DNA from: Paraburkholderia lacunae
GTDB taxonomy: Bacteria; Pseudomonadota; Gammaproteobacteria; Burkholderiales; Burkholderiaceae
NCBI RefSeq assembly: GCF_003353175.1
Contig: NZ_QHKS01000008.1
Coordinates: forward strand, 62,001 to 126,000
DNA length: 64,000 bases
Reading direction: 5' to 3'
Shown here: positions 26,914 through 35,735 of the stretch, in pieces
How positions within the stretch are numbered: the first letter of the stretch is position 1
Layout: each line of letters begins with the position of its first letter
Position numbers and translations under genes: made by a program
Notes under the pieces: model-generated
The model's database searches: none
Told to the model about the DNA's origin: nothing
The model's input: only the letters and a program-made list of their open reading frames with translations

Positions 26914-28200
26914 TCAGGCAATATCCCGCGGCACGTTGATCGTGGGCACCGATGCTGGCGCGACACGTCTGCGCGGTGAGGTTTCGACCAGGAACAGCGA
27001 CACCACGCCGCCCGCAATGAGCCCGCCGAGCGCAAAATTCAGCGTGGATGGCAGGCCAAAATGCTGGGCCACGAAACCGGCGATCGCCGGCGCAAGGCCG
27101 CCACCAAAGATCTCGCCCGCGCCCGAGACAAAGCCGACCGACGACGCGATCAGACCGGCGGGCGCCGCTTCTGTCGCGATTGGGCCGCTGAGCAGGCCGA
27201 GCAGGCCCAGCGCGAACACCGAAACCCCGAACAGCAGGATGAACAGCAACTGAGGTTCGGCTCCTGTCTGGGCAAACAGGTACAGAAGCACGGCCGCGCC
27301 GACAAATGCGATGAGCGCCGCGTTACGCCGCCCAATGAAATCCGACACGCCCGCCACGCCGAACGAACCGACGAAGCCACCGAAGCCGATCGCCGAAACA
27401 ACGAAACCCATCTTTTGCGTGTCGAGATGCAGCACCTCGACGAGATAGGTCGGCACCATCGCGCTAACAACGAAGATGCCAGCCATCGCGCACAGGATCG
27501 CGAGCGTCGCAACCCATACGTTGCGACTGCCGAAAAGCGCAGTCCAGCGTGGGCGTGCCGTGCCCGCTTTGGGCTCAGGCATCTCGCTGCGCGGCCTGTC
27601 CCGCAGCGTGCGCGCGATCAGCACGGCGACTATAAGGCCAGGCACCGAGGAGATCATGAATACCCAGTGCCAGGACGGCACGACTCGCAGCAACTGGGTC
27701 GCGAGGATCGGCGCGAAGCCAAGGCCTAACAGTGAGAACATGCTGAGCTGCAGCCCCTGGTTGAAACCGCGCCGCGACGGCAGCGACGCCTCACCGGTGG
27801 CCGCAACGCTGGCGGGCGTGAACGCGCCTTCGGCCACGCCCATCACCGCGCGGATCAGCATCAAGCTCGCGAAGCCGGTGGCGAGACCCGAGAGGCTCGA
27901 CAGCAGCGAGAACGCAACCATCGTGACGACGAGGATCTTCTTGCGACCGATGCGGTCCGATACCGGCCCCATTGCCATCGCCCAGATTCCCCATGCAACA
28001 CTCAGGATGCCGATAAGACTGCCGAGCTGCTGAAAGTTCAGGTTCAGCTCGCGCATCATGTGCGGAAACAACGGTGCGACGATCCAGCGGTCCAGTCCGA
28101 CCAGGCCGAAGCCGAGCCCAAGCAGAACGAGTGTTTTTATTTCGTATACCGAATCATGATTCCGACTATTTTCCATGTCGGTGCGTAACGGGGAATGCAT
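26914..28200 (-). CDS. MFS transporter, probable aromatic-acid importer
   Basis: The 428-residue protein has 12 predicted TM helices and MFS motifs DRIGRKKILV (loop 2-3) and DFIGRRNAAL (loop 8-9), with LDRWIVAPLFPHMMRELNLN in TM1. Start at 28200 has AGGAGA 7 nt upstream; an internal ATG at 28176 is less likely. It is divergent from a MarR regulator and near the ferulate operon, so it may import hydroxycinnamates. The specificity is not shown by the sequence. Confidence 0.85.
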   Translation of the reverse strand: MHSPLRTDMENSRNHDSVYEIKTLVLLGLGFGLVGLDRWIVAPLFPHMMRELNLNFQQLGSLIGILSVAWGIWAMAMGPVSDRIGRKKILVVTMVAFSLLSSLSGLATGFASLMLIRAVMGVAEGAFTPASVAATGEASLPSRRGFNQGLQLSMFSLLGLGFAPILATQLLRVVPSWHWVFMISSVPGLIVAVLIARTLRDRPRSEMPEPKAGTARPRWTALFGSRNVWVATLAILCAMAGIFVVSAMVPTYLVEVLHLDTQKMGFVVSAIGFGGFVGSFGVAGVSDFIGRRNAALIAFVGAAVLLYLFAQTGAEPQLLFILLFGVSVFALGLLGLLSGPIATEAAPAGLIASSVGFVSGAGEIFGGGLAPAIAGFVAQHFGLPSTLNFALGGLIAGGVVSLFLVETSPRRRVAPASVPTINVPRDIA

Positions 28201-28234
28201 GAAGTGTCTCCTGTCGATGTGCGCTGATTATTGG

Positions 28235-28263
28235 TTATCAGACATATTTGTTATATATGATAA
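28235..28263. promoter_or_regulatory. AT-rich inverted repeat between MFS and MarR genes
   Basis: TTATCA (28235-28240) and TGATAA (28258-28263) flank an A+T-rich core just upstream of the MFS start codon at 28200. This is a candidate MarR operator. The rest of the 410-nt gap holds no gene. Confidence 0.4.
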
Positions 28264-28611
28264 ATATAATTTCGGAAAACGCAAGAATCCCGATTTAGGG
28301 GAAAACGCTGAATCGCCAGGACAAGCCGCCACGCGACGCAGCGTATCCGCAGGCGACAGCGCGCGAAAGTTACGCGACTTGCAACGAGCGGTCGTGACTG
28401 CAGGCACCGCGCGATATACTGCAGCCCGCTAACCGGCCACAACGCCCCTGCCGCATGGAATACGCACGCCAGCCCTCTGCTGCCCTTGTCGTCGCGCTGA
28501 TCACGGCTCTGGCTCTGTTGATCGAAAGCTGGCCAATTTTGTTTGGGGCAGGATTTCCTTACCCGCGTGTTATGATCCGCGGTGCTCGTTTACACGTATC
28601 GGCTCACTGCC

Positions 28612-29091
28612 ATGGCGACTAGATCCGTTTCCAATAACACCAATCTCAACGGTGATCTCTCCGATCAGGTCGACCAGTCCGAACTGCTGAATCTTCTCGG
28701 GTACAACGTCAGGCGCGCCTATCTCGTCGTCCAGGCGCATTTCGACGAGCAAATGGAAAAACTCGGGCTGCGCCAGGCCGATTTCGCAGTGATCTCCACG
28801 CTGCGGCATAACCCAGGAATCAATCAGAAGGCGTTGGCCGAAGCGCTAGCCATCGCGCCGCCCAACCTGGCGACGTTGCTGGACCGGCTCGAATCGTCCG
28901 GACTGCTGACGCGGCAACGCAGCGCCGATGACAAGCGCATCCAGCAGGTTTCGTTGACGCAGCAAGGCACGAAGCTCCATGCACAAGCATCAAAGGCTGC
29001 CCAAAAGGCAGACGATGCGGCCGTTTCCAAGCTCACCGTCGAAGAACGGAAACAGTTGAAGTCGCATCTGTCGAAAATCTTCGCGGATTGA
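28612..29091 (+). CDS. MarR family regulator (probable hydroxycinnamate regulator)
   Basis: The product has a winged helix-turn-helix: SELLNLLGYNVRRAYLVVQA, GLRQADFAVISTLRHNPGIN, QKALAEALAIAPPNLATLL recognition helix, and the wing DDKRIQQVSL. Its context (ferulate operon, MFS) matches FerC/HcaR-type repressors that respond to feruloyl- or coumaroyl-CoA. The start is uncertain: ATG 28612 (used, 159 residues) or GTG 28582 (169 residues); neither has a clear ribosome site. Confidence 0.85.
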   Translation: MATRSVSNNTNLNGDLSDQVDQSELLNLLGYNVRRAYLVVQAHFDEQMEKLGLRQADFAVISTLRHNPGINQKALAEALAIAPPNLATLLDRLESSGLLTRQRSADDKRIQQVSLTQQGTKLHAQASKAAQKADDAAVSKLTVEERKQLKSHLSKIFAD

Positions 29092-29103
29092 GCGAGCCGA
29101 CGA

Positions 29104-29125
29104 CTGGGGCGGTAATACACCCCAG
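29104..29125. terminator. Shared hairpin between convergent genes
   Basis: CTGGGG (29104-29109) pairs with CCCCAG (29120-29125), placed between the stop of the MarR gene (29091) and that of the CoA ligase (29139). There is no T tract, so it may work only in part. Confidence 0.4.
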
Positions 29126-29138
29126 CCGGACCCGAACA

Positions 29139-31307
29139 TCAGCGGTCTGTTCGATGATTCGTCTCGAGCAGCATCAGCGCGTCGAGTGCGAGCACGCCCT
29201 GCCCTTGAGGGTAGACAACGACAGGATTCAGATCGACCTCCCGAATGCCCGGCTCGGCTTGCAGCAATGCCCCCAGCCGCACTACCACATTCGCGAGCGC
29301 CCCGATGTCCAGCGCAGGCGCGCCGCGATAACCGTGCAGTAACGGTGCGCTCTTGAGTCGGTCGATCTCGCGCATCACCGCCTCCTTCGGCAGGTCGTGC
29401 GGCAACAGCCGGACGTCGCGCGTCAACTCGGCTGTCACCCCGCCAAAGCCGACCAGGATGACTGGACCCCACTGCAGATCGTGGCGTGCGCCGACAATCA
29501 TCTCGACTCCGCGCTCACCCATCGCCTCGACCAATACACCTTCGAGCGCGGCGCACGGAGCATGCCGCTTTACATTGTCGTGCAGTCGTACCCACGCCGC
29601 TTCGAGCGCCCGCGCCTCGCTCACGCCAAGCACTACGCCGCCGACGTCGCTCTTGTGGCTCAACTCAGCCGCCTGAATCTTCAGCGCGACCGGATAGCCG
29701 ATTCGTTCCGCGATCTTCCTTGCAGCACCGAGGCTGGTCGCAAGCTCGCCGAGTGCGAACGGAATACCGAGCGGCGCGAGGATCTGTTTCGCACGGTATT
29801 CAGGCACGACGCAGGATTGTCGCGGCACGTCGACAGCGATCGGCTCGAATGCGGCTTTGGCGAAATCTCGGGTGCCGAGCTCGCTGAGCCGCGCGACAGC
29901 CCGAAAGGCACGTTCCGTGCTCGGGAAATACGGGATGCCCAATTCGCGCATCTGATCGATGTACTCGGATGGCACGACGGCGCCCTCGTCCAGCCCCGCA
30001 CAGATCACCGGTTTGTGCGGACGCAGTTCGCGCACTGCGCGCAATACCGAGGGCATCTTGATCGCGCAGGTCACCGGGTCCGTCTGGATCAGGCCAATCA
30101 CCACAGCCGAGAAGCGATCATCGTCGAATAACGCTGACAAGGTGCGGTAATAGAGTTCAGGATCCACCAACCCCTGAGCGGTCAGATCGAGTGGATTGCT
30201 GACCGCCACGAACGGCGGCATCGCCGCGCGCAGCGCCGGCGAATCGTCGCCATCGATGACTGGCAGTTCGAGACCGAGGTCCTCACAGATATCCAGGCAT
30301 AACGCCTTGAATGCACCCGACTCGCCAAGCACCGCGGCGCCGCGTGTAGGCAGACGCGCGCAGCGCAAACCAATCTCCGCGATATCGCCCAGTTCCTCGA
30401 GCGTCTGCGCGATCACGATGCCCGCGCGTTCGACCTTGGTCCGCATGAGCGAATAGTCGCCCGCCATCGCCCCCGTATGCGTGGCCGCCGACGCGCGCGC
30501 CGCAGCGCTCCTGCCTGGATGCAGCAGGACCAGCAACTTGCCAGCCCGGCGGGCATTGCAGGCGAACTCGAGCAAGCGGCCCGGCTGCCGGAACTGCTCG
30601 GCGATGATAGCGATGACACGCGTGCCGGGATCGTCCAGCAGGAACTGCAGGTAATCCTCGAGGTGACTCGCTGCCTCGTTACCAGTCGAGACCGCATACG
30701 ACAACGGAAGATCGCGGCTCGCCAGCGTCGTATTGAGCACCGCCATCATCGCTCCGCTCTGGGACAGAATCCCGATCGCGGGCTGGCTACGGTTGCGGCT
30801 CGCCTGCTCCGCACTAACGTCAGTTTCGATAAACGTCAGCGGCACGCGTTCGAGATAGTTGATGCAGCCCAGACAATTGGGCCCTTCAACGAGCATGCCC
30901 GATTGCGCGGCGATCCTCGCGATCTCCTGCTGCTGCGCGATCCCCTCCGGGCCCGCTTCGGCAAAGCCAGCCGAAAAGACCACGACTGCCCCTACGTTGC
31001 GCGCGGCGAGCTGACGTACCGCGTCCAGCACTGCTGCCTGCGGAATGGCCAGCACGGCGACATCAATGCCGTCGGGCAACTGTTCGATCGATTTCACGCA
31101 CGGCCGGCCGTTAATCTCGTCGCGCTTCGGATTGACCAGGAAAATCTGGCCCGGATAGTCGTTGCGCTCGAGGTTGGCCAGCACCGATGCGCCGAGCGCG
31201 CCCTGCGTCGGCGAAGCGCCGACGATGGCAATCGACGCCGGCCGCAGCAGGCGCGCTACGGCCTGGCCGGTCGCCGCGGGCCGCGCTTCGGATTGGGTCA
31301 TATTCAT
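29139..31307 (-). CDS. ferA: Feruloyl-CoA synthetase, NDP-forming type (probable)
   Basis: The 722-residue protein is a fused alpha/beta NDP-forming acyl-CoA ligase: CoA-binding domain (LLRPASIAIVGASPTQGALG), ligase-CoA domain with the phospho-His segment AATHTGAMAGDYSLM, and a C-terminal ATP-grasp domain (AKQILAPLGIPFALGELATS, GYPVALKIQAAELSHKSDVG). Sphingobium SYK-6 FerA is of this type. Its place 18 nt downstream of the hydratase-lyase gene supports ferulate, p-coumarate or caffeate as substrate. The reaction gives hydroxycinnamoyl-CoA and ADP. It is the last gene of the calA-vdh-ech-ferA operon. Confidence 0.8.
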   Translation of the reverse strand: MNMTQSEARPAATGQAVARLLRPASIAIVGASPTQGALGASVLANLERNDYPGQIFLVNPKRDEINGRPCVKSIEQLPDGIDVAVLAIPQAAVLDAVRQLAARNVGAVVVFSAGFAEAGPEGIAQQQEIARIAAQSGMLVEGPNCLGCINYLERVPLTFIETDVSAEQASRNRSQPAIGILSQSGAMMAVLNTTLASRDLPLSYAVSTGNEAASHLEDYLQFLLDDPGTRVIAIIAEQFRQPGRLLEFACNARRAGKLLVLLHPGRSAAARASAATHTGAMAGDYSLMRTKVERAGIVIAQTLEELGDIAEIGLRCARLPTRGAAVLGESGAFKALCLDICEDLGLELPVIDGDDSPALRAAMPPFVAVSNPLDLTAQGLVDPELYYRTLSALFDDDRFSAVVIGLIQTDPVTCAIKMPSVLRAVRELRPHKPVICAGLDEGAVVPSEYIDQMRELGIPYFPSTERAFRAVARLSELGTRDFAKAAFEPIAVDVPRQSCVVPEYRAKQILAPLGIPFALGELATSLGAARKIAERIGYPVALKIQAAELSHKSDVGGVVLGVSEARALEAAWVRLHDNVKRHAPCAALEGVLVEAMGERGVEMIVGARHDLQWGPVILVGFGGVTAELTRDVRLLPHDLPKEAVMREIDRLKSAPLLHGYRGAPALDIGALANVVVRLGALLQAEPGIREVDLNPVVVYPQGQGVLALDALMLLETNHRTDR

Positions 31308-31325
31308 GTCGGCTGGTTCCTGGGT

Positions 31326-32162
31326 TCAGCTGCGCTGCCGCGTCAGATCATAAGTGCCGAGACCGGGCTTGTAAGCCTTGTCGTCGAGGAACTGCCTGAG
31401 CCCCTCCTTGCGGCCGTCATCGTCGAAGCTGTTGGCCGCTTCCTGCGCACGCACAAGAAAATCCTCGGCGTTGTCGTAAGTCATCTCGCGGACCCGGCGG
31501 ACCGCGTCCTTGGTCGCCTTCAAGGCAACCGGATTCTTCTTCAGCAGCGCCTGCGCAACTTCGACCACGCGCGCGCGTAGTTGCCCGGCAGGCACCGCCT
31601 CGTTGACGAGGCCCCATTGCTCGGCCTTGCGGCCGTCGATGTTCTCGCCCAGCATCGCGTGATACATCGCGCGGCGGAACGACAGCAGTTCGACGGCGAC
31701 CTTCGATGCGCCTCCGCCTGGCAGAATGCCCCAGTTGATTTCTGAAAGGCCGAAGCGTGCTTCCTCGGCGCAAAATGCCAGATCACACGCGAACAGCGGA
31801 CCGTAGCCGCCGCCGAAACACCAGCCGTTGATCATCGCGATCGTGGGCTTCTGATACCAGCGCAGACGCCGCCACCAGCCGTAACTTTCGCGCTGGGCCT
31901 TGCGCGTTCCACCCAGACCGTGGGTTTCCGTGTCACGGAAGTACTCCTGAAGATCCATGCCGGCCGTCCAGGCCGCGCCTTCGCCGGTCAGCACAAGCAC
32001 GCCCACGTCCGGATGAAATTCCAGTTCGTCGAGCACCTGCATCATGCGCCGGTTCAGCGCCGGACTCATCGCATTACGCTTTTCAGGGCGGTTGAACTTC
32101 ACCCATGCCACGCCATCCTCAATGCTGAAGACGACCGTTTGTTCCTCCGCTTGACTGCTCAT
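31326..32162 (-). CDS. ech: p-Hydroxycinnamoyl-CoA hydratase/lyase
   Basis: This crotonase-fold enzyme hydrates feruloyl-CoA and cleaves it to vanillin and acetyl-CoA. The 278-residue product has the family signature GEGAAWTAGMDLQEYFRDT, RRLRWYQKPTIAMINGWCFG, and the Glu of the GLSEINWGILPGGG segment, which are characteristic of HCHL/Ech rather than general enoyl-CoA hydratases. The start at 32162 has AAGGTG upstream. Gap to ferA is 18 nt and to vdh 68 nt, so a single transcript is likely. Confidence 0.94.
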   Translation of the reverse strand: MSSQAEEQTVVFSIEDGVAWVKFNRPEKRNAMSPALNRRMMQVLDELEFHPDVGVLVLTGEGAAWTAGMDLQEYFRDTETHGLGGTRKAQRESYGWWRRLRWYQKPTIAMINGWCFGGGYGPLFACDLAFCAEEARFGLSEINWGILPGGGASKVAVELLSFRRAMYHAMLGENIDGRKAEQWGLVNEAVPAGQLRARVVEVAQALLKKNPVALKATKDAVRRVREMTYDNAEDFLVRAQEAANSFDDDGRKEGLRQFLDDKAYKPGLGTYDLTRQRS

Positions 32163-32230
32163 TGCGACACCTTGATAAAAGAATAAAGATTGGCCGGAGC
32201 GCCCGCGCATGGGCGCTCCGCTGTGGACTC

Positions 32231-33703
32231 TTAGAACGGATACTGCGGCACGGCGTCCTTGACCGTTACCCATTGCCAGTGCGTGTACTGCTCCCAGTCG
32301 GCGGGACCGCCCACGCTGGTGCCGTTGCCCGAGGCGCCGGTACCGCCGAACGGGTTAATGACCTCGTCGGCGACGGTCTGGTCGTTGATATGCAACAGGC
32401 CCGTATGCAGCCGCTCGCCGATCGCCATGGCGCGCCCGACCGACGCCGAAATCACGCCTGCCGATAAGCCGTATTCGGTACGGTTGGCTAGTTCTGCCGC
32501 CTCCTCGTCGGTATCGAATGGAATCACGCTGGCCACAGGCCCGAAAATCTCTTCGTCGAAGGCGCGCATGCCCGGCGCGACGTTGGACAATACCGTCGGC
32601 GCATAGAACAGACCCTCATGCGTGCCGCCGGCCTCGACCACCGCGCCGGCCGCAACCGACGCATTGACGATGTCGACGACATTCTGCAACTGCCTCTGAT
32701 CGATGATCGGACCGAGCGCCACCTGCGCGACAGCCGGATCACCCACCGGCAAGTGGCGCGCCTTGTCAGCAAGACGCCGAGTCAGTTCACCCGCGATACT
32801 GCGGTGCGCCAGCACGCGGCCGGTTGCCATGCAGATCTGCCCTTGGTGAAACCAAGCGCCGAATGCAATCGCCGAAGCGGCCTTGTCGAGATCGGCGTCG
32901 CCCAGGACGATCAGCGAATTCTTGCCGCCCAGTTCCAGCGAAACCTTCTTCAAGTGGCGGCCCGCCAGTTCGCCGATCTTGCGACCGGCAGCCGTCGAGC
33001 CGGTGAACGCGAGCATCGGCACGCCAGGCGCCTCAACCAGCGCCTGCCCAACATCCGCGCCGCCGGGCAGCACGTGCAGCAAGCCCTTCGGCAGGCCCGC
33101 AGCGGCCAGCACTTCGGCGATCACGAAGCCCCCGGCATAGGGCGTACGCGGATCCGGCTTGAGAATCGCGGCGTTGCCGACCGCGAGTGCTGGCGCGACC
33201 GAGCGCAGCGACAGCACCAGCGGGAAATTGAAAGGCGAGATCACACCGATCACGCCCAGTGGCAGCTGGCGTGCGATGCTGAGCCGGCCCGGCGTGCCTG
33301 GCAGGACCCGGCCGTTGGCCTCCAGCGGCATCGCCGCGGCACGCTGCAGCAGCACGATCGCTTCCCGTACCTCGTGCTCGCCCTTGGCCAGGATGCCGCC
33401 GGTTTCACGGGCGATCAGCGCGGCTGCAGCCGGCGCCTGCTCCTGTAGAAGCGCGGCCGCACGATGAAATACCGCGGCGCGCTCGCGCGGCGGCGTAGCG
33501 GCCCATGCGCGCTGCGCCGCACGCGCCGCGCGCACGGCGACCGCGACGTCCTCCGGCGTAGCCTTGCCGACCTGATGCAGCAGCTGGCCCGAAGCTGGCT
33601 CGACGACTTCCAGCACGCCGGGCACCTCTACCCAGTCGCCGTTGAAGATCGTGCCTCGCCACGTATCGGCACAGGCAAGGGTAAAAGCGGACGGATTGCT
33701 CAT
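32231..33703 (-). CDS. vdh: Vanillin dehydrogenase (aldehyde dehydrogenase family)
   Basis: The 490-residue NAD-dependent enzyme oxidises vanillin to vanillate and probably also other aromatic aldehydes. The catalytic Cys is in HQGQICMATGR, the general-base Glu in SLELGGKN, and the cofactor site in GVISPFNFPLVLSLRSVAPA. Family-typical tail: VIPFDTDEEAAELANRTEYG. It is in the ferulate operon between calA and ech; since no separate coniferyl-aldehyde dehydrogenase (calB) is seen, this enzyme may also serve that step. Confidence 0.93.
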   Translation of the reverse strand: MSNPSAFTLACADTWRGTIFNGDWVEVPGVLEVVEPASGQLLHQVGKATPEDVAVAVRAARAAQRAWAATPPRERAAVFHRAAALLQEQAPAAAALIARETGGILAKGEHEVREAIVLLQRAAAMPLEANGRVLPGTPGRLSIARQLPLGVIGVISPFNFPLVLSLRSVAPALAVGNAAILKPDPRTPYAGGFVIAEVLAAAGLPKGLLHVLPGGADVGQALVEAPGVPMLAFTGSTAAGRKIGELAGRHLKKVSLELGGKNSLIVLGDADLDKAASAIAFGAWFHQGQICMATGRVLAHRSIAGELTRRLADKARHLPVGDPAVAQVALGPIIDQRQLQNVVDIVNASVAAGAVVEAGGTHEGLFYAPTVLSNVAPGMRAFDEEIFGPVASVIPFDTDEEAAELANRTEYGLSAGVISASVGRAMAIGERLHTGLLHINDQTVADEVINPFGGTGASGNGTSVGGPADWEQYTHWQWVTVKDAVPQYPF

Positions 33704-33739
33704 GACGGATGTCTCCCGAAGTTATTGGATGAAGCGTGT

Positions 33740-34507
33740 TCAAATTGCCGTGGAGGCCAGCCCGCCGTCGACGGGCAAATTGACTCCGTTGATCCAGCGC
33801 GCGGAGTCGGACGCCAGAAACACGATGGCCTCGGCTACCTCGTCGGCATACGCGGGGCGCTTCATTTTCGCGGCATCGGCCTCGACGCGTTCGGGTCCGA
33901 GCATCGTGACGAAATCGCCAAGAATCGGTGTGAAGACCGGACCGGGAGCGACGCTGTTGACTCGCACCGAGTGCCGCGCGAACCAGTCTTGCGAACGGCG
34001 CGCGCTCCATACGATCAATGCCTCCTTGAAATACTGGTAGCAGGTGGCCTGAGGCACGGGATGCTCGCCGAGCCACCGCGACCCGGCCTCGAAACCAGCG
34101 GTATCGGCCAGTTCGCGGTGCAGGGCCAGCCGCTGCGGCCACTCCGCGCCAAGAATCGACGCGACATTGATCACGCTACCGCCCGGCGCGATGCGTGGCA
34201 GCAAGGCTTCGCTGAGATGGCGCAAGCCCAGGTAGTTGACGCGCGCGACGGTATCCACGGGCGCCGTGCCCGGAACGCCAGCAATATTGGCCAGCGCATC
34301 GATATGCGCGGGCAATTGGGCGGCAAGCGCATCAATGGCGGCTGGATCGCCGAGATCGGCCTGGTGGAACGCATCGAGTGTCATGTTGACAGGCTGTCGA
34401 TCCACGCCGATCACGCGCGCGCCGTGAAACCTCGCTAGCCTGGCTGTCTCCGCGCCAATACCGGACGCCACGCCGGTGACGATCAGGGTTTTGCCGTACA
34501 GGTTCAT
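33740..34507 (-). CDS. calA: Coniferyl-alcohol dehydrogenase
   Basis: The 255-residue SDR closely resembles CalA from Pseudomonas sp. HR199, with LIVTGVASGIGAETARLARF (NAD site), NIAGVPGTAP, VNYLGLRHLSEALLPRI, VASILGAEWPQRL, the catalytic YxxxK in CYQYFKEALIVW, and PVDGGLAST at the end. It oxidises coniferyl alcohol to coniferyl aldehyde. The ATG at 34507 has GGAGA upstream. It is the first gene of the operon; the AT-rich inverted repeat at 34560-34580 lies just upstream. Confidence 0.9.
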   Translation of the reverse strand: MNLYGKTLIVTGVASGIGAETARLARFHGARVIGVDRQPVNMTLDAFHQADLGDPAAIDALAAQLPAHIDALANIAGVPGTAPVDTVARVNYLGLRHLSEALLPRIAPGGSVINVASILGAEWPQRLALHRELADTAGFEAGSRWLGEHPVPQATCYQYFKEALIVWSARRSQDWFARHSVRVNSVAPGPVFTPILGDFVTMLGPERVEADAAKMKRPAYADEVAEAIVFLASDSARWINGVNLPVDGGLASTAI

Positions 34508-34559
34508 TGAAGTTGTCTCCTTCGTTCTGGTCGAATGCCGATTATTGTTGTACACCATA

Positions 34560-34580
34560 ATAGTTACATACCATAACTAT
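34560..34580. promoter_or_regulatory. Candidate operator of the ferulate operon
   Basis: ATAGTTA (34560-34566) and TAACTAT (34574-34580) form a perfect 7-bp inverted repeat with a 7-nt spacer, 53 nt upstream of calA. A second partial copy (CCATAA direct repeats) overlaps it. The AT-rich palindrome fits a MarR site. Confidence 0.55.
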
Positions 34581-34769
34581 TTTTTCAACCGACGTTGTTC
34601 CGTGAGATGCGGACGCTGGATCATCCCGGTCGAGCGGCAACAGTTGCGGGGCAGCGGCGCGGACGGACGGCAAAGCCAGCCTGTCTCGTGAAACGATCGG
34701 CTCGGCGACGACGCGAGGGTCGTGCCATGAAAAGTGCGCGCGCCGTGACAGCGCGCTGTCCGCGAGGTC

Positions 34770-35735
34770 CTATAGGTCGAGCACCAGGAGAGTGGATTTG
34801 GAGCGTGAGCAGCATGGCAGGAAATACTCGCCGTGCGCCTTCTCCTCGACGGTCAAGTAGCTATCCCGATGATCGGGCTGCCCTTCGAGCACACGCGTCA
34901 TGCATGTGCCGCAGACGCCCTGCTCGCAAGATGTCAGTACTTCGACGCCGTGCCTGGCGAGTGCTTCGACGACTGTGCATCCCGGCGGCACGTCGATCGA
35001 CGCACCGCTGCTCGCGATCCGCACCTGGAATGCCTGCTCCTCTGCGGCATTCGAAACTGTGCCGGAGAAAAACTCGTAGTGCAGACGGTGCTCGACCCAG
35101 CCTTGCGCGCGCGCCTCGGCCAGCACCGCCTCCATGAAGCCGCGAGGGCCGCATACGTAGAGATGCGTATCCGCCACCGCCGCGGCGATCACCCCGGCGA
35201 GATCGAATGCCTGATCGATGCCGGCGTCATCGAAATGGAACTGCACGCGGTCGCAAAACGTGGAGCCGGCCAGCCGTTCGGCGAACGCGGTGCGATCGCG
35301 CGAGCGCGTGCAGTAGTGCATGTCGAACGCCGCACCAGCCGAAGACAGGTGCTCGGCCATGGACAGGATCGGCGTCACGCCGATTCCGCCCGCCAGCAGC
35401 AGGTGCCGGGGCGCTTGCGAATCGACCGGAAAATGGTTGCGCGGAACGCCGATGCGAATCAGGTCGCCCTCATGTACGCGGTCGTGGATCGACATCGATC
35501 CTCCGCGCCCGTTCTCGTCACGCAGCACCGCGATTTCATACCGATCGTCCCGTTCCGGGCTGCCGCACAACGAATATTGACGCACGAGTCCGCCGGGAAG
35601 ATGCACGTCGATATGGGCGCCAGCGCTGAACCTGGGCAGCGGCGCACGGTCCGGAAGCATCAATTCAAAGCCACAGATGCCGCGCGCCTCGTTCCATTTG
35701 CGCACGACCTCGACCGTCAATGTCGCATCGCTCAC
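34770..35735 (-). CDS. vanB: Vanillate O-demethylase reductase component
   Basis: The 321-residue flavoprotein transfers electrons from NADH through FMN and a plant-type 2Fe-2S centre to VanA. Features: FMN site RQYSLCGSPERDDRYEIAVL, NAD site LLAGGIGVTPILSM, and the C-terminal cluster motif CEQGVCGTC with a fourth Cys further on (LPCCSRS). The start is GTG at 35735, preceded by GGAGG, and overlaps the vanA stop as GTGA. The longer start at 35753 is less likely. Vanillate + NADH + O2 gives protocatechuate and formaldehyde. Confidence 0.93.
   Translation of the reverse strand: MSDATLTVEVVRKWNEARGICGFELMLPDRAPLPRFSAGAHIDVHLPGGLVRQYSLCGSPERDDRYEIAVLRDENGRGGSMSIHDRVHEGDLIRIGVPRNHFPVDSQAPRHLLLAGGIGVTPILSMAEHLSSAGAAFDMHYCTRSRDRTAFAERLAGSTFCDRVQFHFDDAGIDQAFDLAGVIAAAVADTHLYVCGPRGFMEAVLAEARAQGWVEHRLHYEFFSGTVSNAAEEQAFQVRIASSGASIDVPPGCTVVEALARHGVEVLTSCEQGVCGTCMTRVLEGQPDHRDSYLTVEEKAHGEYFLPCCSRSKSTLLVLDL

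Noticed and set aside
34595..35137. 180-codon plus-strand frame opposite vanB
   Set aside because: Arg/Ser/Pro-rich shadow of vanB.
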